The notes beneath the pieces are model-generated. The model was given only the letters and a program-made list of their open reading frames with translations. It did not search any database and was not told the DNA's origin. This document shows, piece after piece, positions 1-9,111 of a stretch of 64,000 bases of DNA. The position numbers and the translations under genes are program-made. Position 1 is the stretch's first letter. Each line of letters opens with the position of its first letter. Source of the stretch: Microvirga puerhi (GTDB taxonomy: Bacteria; Pseudomonadota; Alphaproteobacteria; Rhizobiales; Beijerinckiaceae). The stretch spans positions 1-64,000 of the forward strand of contig NZ_JAIRBM010000003.1 of assembly GCF_020089865.1 (NCBI RefSeq). Reading direction: 5' to 3'.

Positions 1-1732
1 AGCGCAACGCGATGATGGCCTTTTTAGGATCCGTCACGACGGGCGTCAGCAGATGCGGGATGCCGTCGTAGACCGACAGTTCGAGCATCTTCGGATCGAC
101 CATGATCAGCCGGCATTCCTCCGGCTTCAGGCGATAGACGAGCGACAGGATCATGGTGTTGATGGCGACCGACTTGCCCGAGCCGGTGGTGCCGGCGACG
201 AGCAGGTGCGGCATGCGCGCCAGATCCGCGATCACCGGCTCGCCGCCGATCGTCTTGCCAAGGCAGAGCGCGAGCTTCTGCTTGGTGGATTCGAAATCCT
301 GGCTCGCGAGAAGTTCGCGCAGGAAAACCGTCTCGCGTTTGTGGTTCGGCAATTCGATGCCGATCGCGTTGCGGCCCTGCACCACCGCGACGCGGGCGGA
401 AACCGCGCTCATGGAACGGGCGATGTCGTCGGCGAGCGAAATGACGCGCGAGGATTTGGTGCCGGGCGCCGGTTCGAGTTCGTAGAGCGTCACCACGGGA
501 CCGGGGCGCACGTTGATGATCTCGCCCTTCACGCCGAAATCCTCCAGCGTGCCTTCGAGCAGAGTCGCGTTCTGCTCCAGAGCGTCAGCCGAAATCGTGG
601 GCACCTGCGGCTTCTTCGGTTCGGCCAGAAGGTTGAGGGCAGGCAGCTGATAGTCGCCCTGATCCAAGAAGGATGGCTGGGCCTCGCGCACCATGCGCTT
701 TCCCGGCTTGGGCGCCGTCGGTGCGGGCCCAACCCGCGAGGGTGCGGGCTCCGGCATCGACACGCGGCTCGGCGCTGCGGGCGGGGCCTCGTCCCAGTTC
801 TCGTCATCCTCGTCGTGAAGCGGCGCGGCCGCAGGAGCGGGCCTCGGGCGGCGCGGGGCCGCATCGTCCAGGATCGGCTCGCGCCGCGTCCAGATCGCAT
901 CAGGAGCGCCACGGCGGGCCGTCGCTCCGGCTGGGGCAGGCTCGTAATCGTCCTCCGGCGTGGCCCGGCGTTCGGCCCAGCGGCGGGCAGCGGCACGCAG
1001 GCTCATGGCGCCGTGTGCCAGGGCGCCGAGAGACACGATTCCCCAGCCGGGCTCATCCGCAGAAGCATCCTCCGGCTCGTCCCATTCGGGAGCCTTGCGA
1101 CGGCTGCGCTTCGCCTCGGCCGGCTCGTCGAGATCGTCCGGCTCGGTCTGATGCCGCTCCTCGGACAGACCAAGGCCGCAGGCGGCGCTCAGCGTCAGGA
1201 TCGCGATACCCGCGAAGACGAGACCGAGAATGGCACTGGCGGACCCGCTGGAGAGGCCCGTCACGGCCTTTCCGGCCGCGAGGACGGCGTCTCCGACCAC
1301 CCCACCGAGCCCCGTCGGAAGGGGCCAGCGATCCGTCGCCGGCAGGGCACTGGCAAGCGCGGTCGCTGCGCCGGCACCGAGAACCCACAGGGCGAGGCGC
1401 AGCTGCGCCCGGCCGAGATGGCCGGATTTCATCAGGCGCCAGCCCCAGAGAGCCAATGGCAAAAGGGCCGCGATGGAGCCGAGCCCGAGAAGCTGCATCA
1501 AAAGGTCGGCAACGATGGAGCCCGGCCAGCCGAGCAGGTTGCGGATCGGCGCGTCGGTGGCGTTGTTGAGACTCGGATCGTCGACGGACCATGTGGCGAG
1601 CGATGCCGCCACCGCACCGGCGACGGCCAACAGGCACAGGCCGATCATCTCCTGAGCGCGCCGGGCAACAAACGCCCTTAGCGCGCTGGAGAGACCATCA
1701 TAGGATGACGAGGAGCGGCGTGCCGTGCGCAT
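1..1732 (-). CDS. ftsK: DNA translocase FtsK, N-terminal part (3' end outside window)
   Basis: FtsK anchors at the division septum and pumps DNA so that chromosome termini are separated and dimers resolved. The reading frame runs from an ATG at 1732 leftwards off the window edge, about 577 codons without a stop. The first 210 residues hold hydrophobic membrane segments (for example GLCLLAVAGAVAASLATW). A Pro/Ala/Arg-rich linker follows, then the alpha domain and the start of the RecA-like motor with a Walker A motif GTTGSGKS near residue 515. Family members are about 800-900 residues, so roughly the last third is missing. The start is chosen because the membrane segments begin about 30 residues after it. 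A CtrA-type site lies 63 bases upstream. Identification rests on motif order and the characteristic motor sequence and is secure. Confidence 0.95.
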   Translation of the reverse strand, partial: MRTARRSSSSYDGLSSALRAFVARRAQEMIGLCLLAVAGAVAASLATWSVDDPSLNNATDAPIRNLLGWPGSIVADLLMQLLGLGSIAALLPLALWGWRLMKSGHLGRAQLRLALWVLGAGAATALASALPATDRWPLPTGLGGVVGDAVLAAGKAVTGLSSGSASAILGLVFAGIAILTLSAACGLGLSEERHQTEPDDLDEPAEAKRSRRKAPEWDEPEDASADEPGWGIVSLGALAHGAMSLRAAARRWAERRATPEDDYEPAPAGATARRGAPDAIWTRREPILDDAAPRRPRPAPAAAPLHDEDDENWDEAPPAAPSRVSMPEPAPSRVGPAPTAPKPGKRMVREAQPSFLDQGDYQLPALNLLAEPKKPQVPTISADALEQNATLLEGTLEDFGVKGEIINVRPGPVVTLYELEPAPGTKSSRVISLADDIARSMSAVSARVAVVQGRNAIGIELPNHKRETVFLRELLASQDFESTKQKLALCLGKTIGGEPVIADLARMPHLLVAGTTGSGKSVAINTMILSLVYRLKPEECRLIMVDPKMLELSVYDGIPHLLTPVVTDPKKAIIALR

Positions 1733-1794
1733 CGAGAACCCTGAATCGCAATCTCTTTTCGACGAAATCGACCTGCGACATTAGAGGGATGGGG

Positions 1795-1809
1795 TTAAGG
1801 GTCCTTTAA
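1795..1809. promoter_or_regulatory. CtrA-type binding site (TTAA-N7-TTAA) upstream of ftsK
   Basis: The sequence TTAAGGGTCCTTTAA matches the full CtrA consensus TTAA-N7-TTAA(C), and the next base is C. It lies inside an inverted repeat (GGGTTAA at 1792-1798, TTAACCC at 1806-1812). It sits 63 bases upstream of the ftsK ATG and 60 upstream of the DUF2946-like gene. A GAATC (GANTC, CcrM methylation) site lies between it and ftsK at 1743-1747. CtrA control of division genes is established in Caulobacter; control here is inferred. Confidence 0.55.
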
Positions 1810-1868
1810 CCCTAAGCGCCCGCTCTTCCCGGTTGACGCCGTGCCTACGACGGACCAGTGTCCGCGCC

Positions 1869-2249
1869 ATGACGAACAGGGCATCCCTCGCACGCTGGCA
1901 GCGGGCCGTAATGACGGCCGCGATCGCCTATGCCCTGGCGCTTCAGGCGCTGCTGTACTCCTTCGGCGGGGCACTCCATGCGGAAGCGAGCCTCTTCGAA
2001 GGCGTCGTCTGTGCGCAGACCTCGGAAAGCTCAGGTGCCCACGGGCCGGCGCAGGCGCATGACGCTCTCTGCTGCATCCTGAGCTGTCATGTCGCAGCCG
2101 CCTCGGGCGTGCCGATGCCGGATGCAGCGAGCCTCCTGCGCCCGGCCTCCCTTTCGGCTGTCGTTGCTTTTCTGCCGGACGAATCTCGCTTCGTCCGCTC
2201 CTTCGGCTTCCTTCCTGTCGGTTCGCGCGCGCCACCGCGCCGGGCTTGA
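1869..2249 (+). CDS. DUF2946-like small exported protein
   Basis: A 126-residue protein with an N-terminal hydrophobic segment (VMTAAIAYALALQALLYSFG) that would act as a signal or membrane anchor. A Cys/His cluster follows (CCILSCH), and the C-terminus is Arg/Pro-rich and ends SRAPPRRA. This layout, including the RAPP-like tail, resembles DUF2946 proteins, which often sit beside copper-handling genes. The exact function is unknown. The ATG at 1869 is preferred over an in-frame TTG at 1833. The gene is followed 46 bases later by the YcnI-PCuAC fusion and SCO1 on the same strand, so a role in metal binding or sensing outside the cytoplasm is plausible. The family call rests on pattern only. Confidence 0.6.
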   Translation: MTNRASLARWQRAVMTAAIAYALALQALLYSFGGALHAEASLFEGVVCAQTSESSGAHGPAQAHDALCCILSCHVAAASGVPMPDAASLLRPASLSAVVAFLPDESRFVRSFGFLPVGSRAPPRRA

Positions 2250-2295
2250 ACGTCTTTCGCGAAGATCGTTTCAACCCGACCACAGGACCAATCTC

Positions 2296-3264
2296 ATGAA
2301 GCTCTCTCTTTCCGGCGGCGCGCTGGCCGCGTCGGTGCTCGCCCTCTCGGCCACCTCGGCTCTCGCCCACGTCTCTTTCGAGACGGCGCAAACAGCGCCG
2401 AATTCCACTTACAAGGCCGTCCTGCGCGTGCCTCACGGCTGCGGCGGCCAGCCGACCCTGAAGATCCGCGTGCGGATCCCGGAGGGCATCATCGCGGTCA
2501 AGCCGATGCCGAAGCCCGGCTGGACGCTGGAGACCGTGAAGGGCGCCTATGCGCGCTCCTATTCCCTCTACGGTGATCCGGTCGGCGACGGTGTGAAGGA
2601 AATCGTCTGGACCGGCAGTCTCGACGACGCCTTCTACGATGAGTTCGTCTTCCAGGCGCGTTTCACCGATGCGTTCCAACCGGGTGCGACGGTCTATTTC
2701 CCGGTAGTCCAAACCTGCAGCAACGGCTCCGAGCAATGGACGCAGGTGCCGACCGCCGGCCAGGACCCGAACAGCCTGAAATCACCGGCGCCCGCAGTGC
2801 GGATCGCGGCCGCAGGGATGGCGAATGCGGTGGCACCGGTCATCAAGGCGGGCGATCTGACCATCGAGCAGCCCTGGTCCCGCGCGACCCCCGGTGGCGC
2901 CAAAGTGGGCGGCGGCTATCTGCGTGTCACGAATACCGGCAAGGAGCCCGATCGGCTGATCGGCGGCTCGTTCCCGCTCGCCGATCGTGTCGAGCTGCAC
3001 GAAATGTCTATGGCCGACAACATCATGCGTATGAAGCCCGTCGAGGGCGGGCTCGTCATTGCGCCCGGCGCGACCGTGGAACTCAAGCCCGGCGGCTACC
3101 ATCTGATGTTCATGGATCTCAAGGAACCGCTCAAGGACGGACAAAGCGTGAAGGGCACGCTGGTGTTCGAGAAGGCCGGAACCGTCGATGTCACCTATGT
3201 GGTTCGCGGCATGAACGGCGCCATGGGCGGCCAGGATGCGGCCCCCATGGAGCACAAGCACTGA
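2296..3264 (+). CDS. YcnI (DUF1775) - PCu(A)C copper chaperone fusion, exported
   Basis: A 322-residue periplasmic protein with two copper-binding modules. After the signal peptide (cleavage predicted after ALA at residue 24) the mature chain would begin with His25. In Bacillus YcnI the N-terminal His forms a monohistidine-brace copper site. The DUF1775 domain spans about residues 25-165. A PCuAC domain (about 183-310) follows with the copper ligands of the H-M-x10-M-x21-H-x-M pattern: H235, M237, M244/M246, H269 and M271. A His/Met-rich tail (MEHKH) closes the protein. PCuAC proteins deliver Cu(I) to the CuA or CuB site of cytochrome oxidase. The neighbouring SCO1 gene supports that role. 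The ATG at 2296 is chosen because the signal peptide starts there. Confidence 0.9.
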   Translation: MKLSLSGGALAASVLALSATSALAHVSFETAQTAPNSTYKAVLRVPHGCGGQPTLKIRVRIPEGIIAVKPMPKPGWTLETVKGAYARSYSLYGDPVGDGVKEIVWTGSLDDAFYDEFVFQARFTDAFQPGATVYFPVVQTCSNGSEQWTQVPTAGQDPNSLKSPAPAVRIAAAGMANAVAPVIKAGDLTIEQPWSRATPGGAKVGGGYLRVTNTGKEPDRLIGGSFPLADRVELHEMSMADNIMRMKPVEGGLVIAPGATVELKPGGYHLMFMDLKEPLKDGQSVKGTLVFEKAGTVDVTYVVRGMNGAMGGQDAAPMEHKH

Positions 3265-3277
3265 GGCGGAGGATACG

Positions 3278-3880
3278 ATGGTTCTCAAGCGATCCCTCCT
3301 GTTGCCGCTGTCGGTCTTCCTGACGGCGGCGGTCGTCCTGCTCGGGACCCTGCTTCTGGTCCTGCCGGAGCCGAAGCCGGCCGGATCCGCCACGCGGGTT
3401 CCGATCGGCGGGCCGTTCCAGCTGACGTCGCAGGACGGTAAGCCGTTCTCCAGCGACAGCCTTAAGGGCAAGCCCTTCGCGATCTTCTTCGGCTTTACCC
3501 ATTGTCCGGAGGTGTGCCCCACCACCCTCTACGATCTGACGCAGGATCTCGAGGCGATGGGTAAGAACGCGGATAGGCTCAACGTGGTCTTCGTCACCGT
3601 CGATCCAGAGCAGGACACGCCGGAGCTGATGAAGACTTATCTGTCCTCCTTCGATCCGCGGATCATCGGCCTGTCGGGCACGCCCGAGCAGATCGCCGCG
3701 ACTGCGAAGGCCTACAAGGTCTTCTATGAGAAGGTTCCGACCGATTCCGGCTACACGATGAATCACACGGCAACGATCTTCCTCATGGATTCGAAGGGCG
3801 ACTTCTACGGCTCCTCCAATTTCCAGGAGCCGCAGGAGACCCGGCGGACGAAGCTGAACAACCTGGTGAAGAACGGATAG
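3278..3880 (+). CDS. SCO1/SenC/PrrC family copper-insertion thioredoxin-fold protein
   Basis: A 200-residue membrane-anchored protein (one hydrophobic segment, residues 8-29) with a thioredoxin-like domain. The copper/redox ligands are visible: CPEVC (C76, C80) and H163 in NHTA. SCO proteins help assemble the CuA centre of cytochrome c oxidase and reduce its cysteines. The start at 3278 has a good Shine-Dalgarno (GGCGGAGG) and lies 13 bases after the PCuAC fusion, so the two are almost certainly co-transcribed and translated. The gene is the last of a three-gene copper-delivery unit and is followed by an intergenic palindrome. Confidence 0.93.
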   Translation: MVLKRSLLLPLSVFLTAAVVLLGTLLLVLPEPKPAGSATRVPIGGPFQLTSQDGKPFSSDSLKGKPFAIFFGFTHCPEVCPTTLYDLTQDLEAMGKNADRLNVVFVTVDPEQDTPELMKTYLSSFDPRIIGLSGTPEQIAATAKAYKVFYEKVPTDSGYTMNHTATIFLMDSKGDFYGSSNFQEPQETRRTKLNNLVKNG

Positions 3881-3882
3881 CG

Positions 3883-4035
3883 CACTGTCATTCCGGGACG
3901 CGCCTAAGGGCGCGGGCCCGGAACCTATAAACGCGACACAGCAGGATTGGGCGCGACGACAATCACTGCGATCTTTCTTCAGGCGCTGGGGTGTATGGGT
4001 TCCGGGCTCCGCTACGCGGCCCCGGAATGACAGTG
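3883..4035. repeat. Intergenic palindromic element, family A copy 1
   Basis: A 153-base element with perfect 15-base inverted ends (CACTGTCATTCCGGG and its complement). Each half carries its own GC-rich hairpin, joined by a less structured centre. Related copies lie at 7011-7165 and 62373-62512. It sits in the gap after the SCO1 gene and before the amtB terminator. Such elements are common in rhizobial genomes. It encodes nothing recognisable. Confidence 0.85.
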
Positions 4036-4061
4036 ACGTGGTTCGCGATGATGCAGAAAAC

Positions 4062-4090
4062 AAAAAGCCCCGGCCGTGAGGCCGGGGCTT
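4062..4090 (-). terminator. Rho-independent terminator of glnK-amtB
   Basis: A 10-base-pair perfect stem (AGCCCCGGCC with its complement, loop GTGA). Read on the minus strand it is followed by a run of five T. It lies 48 bases past the amtB stop codon. On the plus strand the T tract is weaker. Confidence 0.85.
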
Positions 4091-4137
4091 CTCCTTTTGA
4101 CGATCCTCTGGATAGTTTGTCTTAATCGTCGGAAAGC

Positions 4138-5472
4138 TCAGTAGTTGTACGCACGCTCGCCGTGGTCCGCGAGGTCGAGACCTTCGCGCTCCGCCTCGTA
4201 GGTGGCGCGCAGGCCCAATGTGAGGTCGACGATCTTGTAGAGGATGAGCGAGCCGATGCCGGTCCAGAGCAGGGTCACGACGACCGCGATGAACTGCGTC
4301 CAGACCTGCCCGGCGATCGTGTATTCGCCGGCCCCGTAGCCGCCGAGCGAAGGCGCCGCCACGATGCCGGTGCCGATGGCACCGACGATGCCGCCGATGC
4401 CGTGGATGCCGAACACGTCGAGGGCATCGTCATAGCCGAGTGCGTTCTTCACCGTCGTAACCGCGAAGTAGCAGACCACGCCCGCCACGAGACCCAGCAC
4501 GATGGCGCCCATGGGACCCGCGAGGCCGGCTGCGGGCGTGATGGCGACAAGGCCTGCGACCGCGCCCGAGGCGATGCCAAGAAGTGACGCCTTGCCCTTC
4601 TCAAAGGACTCGACGGCCGTCCAGGCGAGGCCCGCTGCGGCGGGAGCCAGGATGGTGTTGAGGAGCGCGAGCGCCGCGCCGCCGGTCGCTTCCAAGTTTG
4701 AGCCCGCATTGAAGCCGAACCAGCCGACCCACAGGAGGCAGGCGCCCACGAAGGTGAGCGTCAGCGAGTGCGGGGCGAGGAGATCGCGTCCGTAGCCGAT
4801 GCGCTTGCCGACGAGGAGCGCACCGATTAGGCCCGCGACGCCCGAGTTGATGTGCACCACCGTGCCGCCCGCGAAATCGAGGGCGCCGAGCTTGAAGAGA
4901 TATCCTTCCGAGAACCACACCATGTGGGCGATGGGCAGATACACGAAGGTCAGCCACAGGAAGGTGAAGAGCATCACGGCCTTGAACTTGATGCGCTCCG
5001 CGAAGGCGCCGACGATGAGCGCCGGGGTGATCGCCGCGAAGGTCAGCTGGAAGGCGAGGAACGTGAATTCTGGAATCGCCACGCCCTTGGTGAAGGTGTC
5101 GGCGGTGGAATCCGTCGTCACCCCTGCGAGAAAGACCTTGGAGAAACCGCCAATGAAGGCGCCGATGCTTTCCGATCCGGTGCTGAAGGCGAGGGAATAG
5201 CCGTAGATCACCCACAGGATGGCGACGAGGCTGAATACCGAGAACACCTGCATCAGCAGGGACAGCATGTTCTTGGTGCGCACCAGGCCGCCATAGAACA
5301 GGGCGAGGCCCGGGATCGTCATGAGAATCACCAGGATGGTCGAAATCAGCATCCAGGTGGTGTCGCCCTTGTTGACGGTGGGCGCGGCGTCCTGCGCGAA
5401 GGCCGGATCGAAGGCCATGAGCGCGAGCCCGATGCCTCCGAGAATCGTGGCGAGGTTCAAGCGAAGTTTCAT
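4138..5472 (-). CDS. amtB: Ammonium transporter AmtB
   Basis: A 444-residue inner-membrane channel protein that conducts ammonium. After a signal-like N-terminus (ends FDPAFAQ) come about eleven membrane segments. Family landmarks are present: GGTVVHINSGVAGL, with the first pore His, and FGIHGIGGIVGAIGTG, with the second. The start at 5472 is chosen over further upstream in-frame codons because it places the signal segment at the N-terminus. It lies 37 bases after the glnK stop, the usual glnK-amtB pairing in which the PII protein blocks the channel when nitrogen is plentiful. Expression is probably from the sigma-54 promoter at 5951-5968, with a strong terminator behind. Confidence 0.96.
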   Translation of the reverse strand: MKLRLNLATILGGIGLALMAFDPAFAQDAAPTVNKGDTTWMLISTILVILMTIPGLALFYGGLVRTKNMLSLLMQVFSVFSLVAILWVIYGYSLAFSTGSESIGAFIGGFSKVFLAGVTTDSTADTFTKGVAIPEFTFLAFQLTFAAITPALIVGAFAERIKFKAVMLFTFLWLTFVYLPIAHMVWFSEGYLFKLGALDFAGGTVVHINSGVAGLIGALLVGKRIGYGRDLLAPHSLTLTFVGACLLWVGWFGFNAGSNLEATGGAALALLNTILAPAAAGLAWTAVESFEKGKASLLGIASGAVAGLVAITPAAGLAGPMGAIVLGLVAGVVCYFAVTTVKNALGYDDALDVFGIHGIGGIVGAIGTGIVAAPSLGGYGAGEYTIAGQVWTQFIAVVVTLLWTGIGSLILYKIVDLTLGLRATYEAEREGLDLADHGERAYNY

Positions 5473-5509
5473 CGGATTCAGACTCCGGACGAGGGAAAGG
5501 GAGCGGGTG

Positions 5510-7002
<1,493 letters not shown>

Positions 7003-7010
7003 TGATTCAA

Positions 7011-7165
7011 TCACTGTCATTCCGGGGCGAGCGTAGCGAGAGCCCGGAACTCATAAAAACCAGCGGTGGAGATATGAATGCAGCGATGGCCGCTGCTCTT
7101 TGTTCTGCGATGTCAGCGGCTATGGGTTCCGGGCCCGCGCCTTGCGCGTCCCGGAATGACGGTGA
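7011..7165. repeat. Intergenic palindromic element, family A copy 2, inside an ABC operon
   Basis: About 155 bases with near-perfect 16-base inverted ends (TCACTGTCATTCCGGG, one mismatch in the partner). It includes the same inner motifs as copy 1 (CCCGGAAC near one half, GGGTTCCGGG near the other). It fills most of the 196-base gap between ATPase and permease genes, so it would be transcribed with them and could form a strong RNA hairpin. Confidence 0.85.
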
Positions 7166-7198
7166 GTGCGATTCCGGAATGATCGAGGAGAGGACACC

Positions 7199-7990
7199 AT
7201 GAAACGCATCAAACTCCTCGCGTTCCAGGTCGCGGTCGCCATTGCATTTCTGCTGCTCTGGCACGTCCTCACCACTTATCCGATCCTCGCGCCCGTCAAA
7301 CAGTCGCAGTTCTTCTTCTCGAATCCTATCGACGTGTTCGTCCGCGTCGGACGAGAATTCGCGAGCGGAGAGATCTGGCGCCATCTCGGCATCACGCTGC
7401 TCGAGACCATATTGGCCTTTGCGTTCGGAGCGGCGGGAGGAATTCTATTCGGGTTCCTGTTCGCCCGGCGTGAATTGCTCGCGGCGGTGTTCGATCCCTA
7501 CATCAAGGCCGCGAATGCGCTGCCGCGCGTGGTGCTCGCGCCGATCTTCGCCCTGTGGTTCGGGCTCGGCATCTGGTCGAAGGTGGCGTTGGGCTTCACC
7601 CTCGTGTTCTTCATCGTGTTCTTCAACGTCTATCAGGGCGTGCGCGAGGTGAGCCCGGTGGTGCTCGCCAATGCGCGCATGCTCGGCATGAACGAGCGCC
7701 AGCTTCTGCGGCACGTTTATTGGCCGGCGGCGCTGACCTGGATGTTCTCGTCGCTCCATACCTCCGTCGGGTTTGCGCTCGTCGGTGCGGTGGTCGGTGA
7801 ATATCTCGGCTCGTCGGCGGGTCTCGGCTACAAGATTCACGAGGCGGAAAGCGTGTTCGACGTGACGGGCGTCTTTGCAGGCATGCTGATCCTGTCGATC
7901 TTCGTCATCCTCATCGACATGATGGTGACGGCGATCGAGCGCCGGCTCCTCGTCTGGCGGCCGGGATCGCCGACAAGCGGGCAGGGTTGA
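7199..7990 (+). CDS. ABC transporter permease, NitT/TauT type
   Basis: A 263-residue integral membrane protein with about six helices. The cytoplasmic EAA-type loop that contacts the ATPase appears as NARMLGMNERQLLRHVYWPAA. It forms the channel of the importer with the ATPase at 6184 and the binding protein at 8033. The ATG at 7199 is chosen because GAGGAGAGG lies just upstream. Sequence type is that of SsuC/TauC/NrtB permeases (BPD_transp_1). Only 42 bases separate it from the binding-protein gene. Confidence 0.92.
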   Translation: MKRIKLLAFQVAVAIAFLLLWHVLTTYPILAPVKQSQFFFSNPIDVFVRVGREFASGEIWRHLGITLLETILAFAFGAAGGILFGFLFARRELLAAVFDPYIKAANALPRVVLAPIFALWFGLGIWSKVALGFTLVFFIVFFNVYQGVREVSPVVLANARMLGMNERQLLRHVYWPAALTWMFSSLHTSVGFALVGAVVGEYLGSSAGLGYKIHEAESVFDVTGVFAGMLILSIFVILIDMMVTAIERRLLVWRPGSPTSGQG

Positions 7991-8032
7991 GCCATCTTTT
8001 TTTCGAAACCACAACGCGACAGGGAGACGAAC

Positions 8033-9055
8033 ATGGAACGCCGCACATTTCTCATCGGAACGGGCGCCGCCGCTCTAGCAGTGGGTCTCGGCCGCAGCGC
8101 TCTCGCGCAGGACAAGCCGGAAAAGACCAAGGTCACGCTCGGCGTCGGCGGCAAGCCGCTGCTCTATTACCTCCCGCTGACCATCGCGGAGCGCAAGGGC
8201 TTCTTCAAGGACGAAGGGCTCGATGTCGACATCAACGATTTCGGCGGCGGCGCGAAGTCGCTTCAGGCGCTGATCGGCGGCTCCGTGGACGTGGTGACAG
8301 GCGCCTACGAGCATACGATCCGCATGCAGGCAAAGGGCCAGGACGTGCGCGCCGTGACCGAGCTCGGACGTTTCCCGGCCATCGTGATCGCGGTGAAGAA
8401 GGAGAAGGCCGGGCAGATCAAGTCGGCTGCCGATTTCAAGGGCCTGAAGATCGGCGTCACGGCGCCGGGCTCCTCCACGGCGCTCACCGCGCAATACGCC
8501 ATGGTGAAGGCGGGGCTGAAACCGTCCGACGCTGCCATCATCGGCGTCGGCTCCGGCGCGAGCGCAGTTGCGGCCATGCAGAAGGGCGAGATCGACGTGC
8601 TCTCGCATCTCGATCCGGTGATCGCGAAGCTCGAATCCGACGGCGATATCGCCATCCTCATCGATACGCGCACGGAAGCCGGCACCCGCGCCCTGTTCGG
8701 AGGCTCGAATCCCGCCGCGACGCTCTACACGAAGAAGGATTTCATCGACGCGAACCCCGTGACGACGCAGCGGCTCGTCAACGCCTTCATGAAATCGCTC
8801 AAATGGCTGCAGAATGCGAAGCCCGAGGACGTGGCGGATGCGGTGCCGCCGGAATATCACCTCGGCGACAAGCCGCTCTACATCAAGGCGGTGCAGAACT
8901 CGCTGGAAAGCTATTCTCGCACCGGCATCGTCCCGCCGGACGGCATGGCGAGCGTCATGGACATGCTCAAAACCCTCGATCCAGAGCTGAAGGACGCGAA
9001 GGTCGATCTGGCGACGACCTTCGACGATCGTTTCGTGAAGAAGGCAGCCGGCTGA
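8033..9055 (+). CDS. ABC transporter substrate-binding protein, NMT1/SsuA-like
   Basis: A 340-residue exported binding protein. The N-terminus has a twin-arginine-like signal (MERRTFLIGTGAAALAVGLG, cleavage near ALAQ). The body shows the NMT1/SsuA pattern: PLTIAERKGFFKDEGLDVD near residue 60 and LKIGVTAPGSSTALTAQY in the first domain. It delivers the substrate to the permease at 7199. The ligand is unknown; no metabolic enzyme gene lies beside it to suggest one. A Tat signal would imply folding before export, which is seen in part of this family. Confidence 0.9.
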   Translation: MERRTFLIGTGAAALAVGLGRSALAQDKPEKTKVTLGVGGKPLLYYLPLTIAERKGFFKDEGLDVDINDFGGGAKSLQALIGGSVDVVTGAYEHTIRMQAKGQDVRAVTELGRFPAIVIAVKKEKAGQIKSAADFKGLKIGVTAPGSSTALTAQYAMVKAGLKPSDAAIIGVGSGASAVAAMQKGEIDVLSHLDPVIAKLESDGDIAILIDTRTEAGTRALFGGSNPAATLYTKKDFIDANPVTTQRLVNAFMKSLKWLQNAKPEDVADAVPPEYHLGDKPLYIKAVQNSLESYSRTGIVPPDGMASVMDMLKTLDPELKDAKVDLATTFDDRFVKKAAG

Positions 9056-9111
9056 AACGGCGCGATTGCTATTGATGGGGCGCGGACGGCTCGATCGTTC
9101 CGCGCTCCCCT

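Noticed and set aside
53-1681. A 542-codon open frame on the plus strand opposite ftsK
   Set aside because: Shadow of ftsK; the minus-strand frame carries membrane helices and a Walker A motif, the plus-strand one carries nothing.
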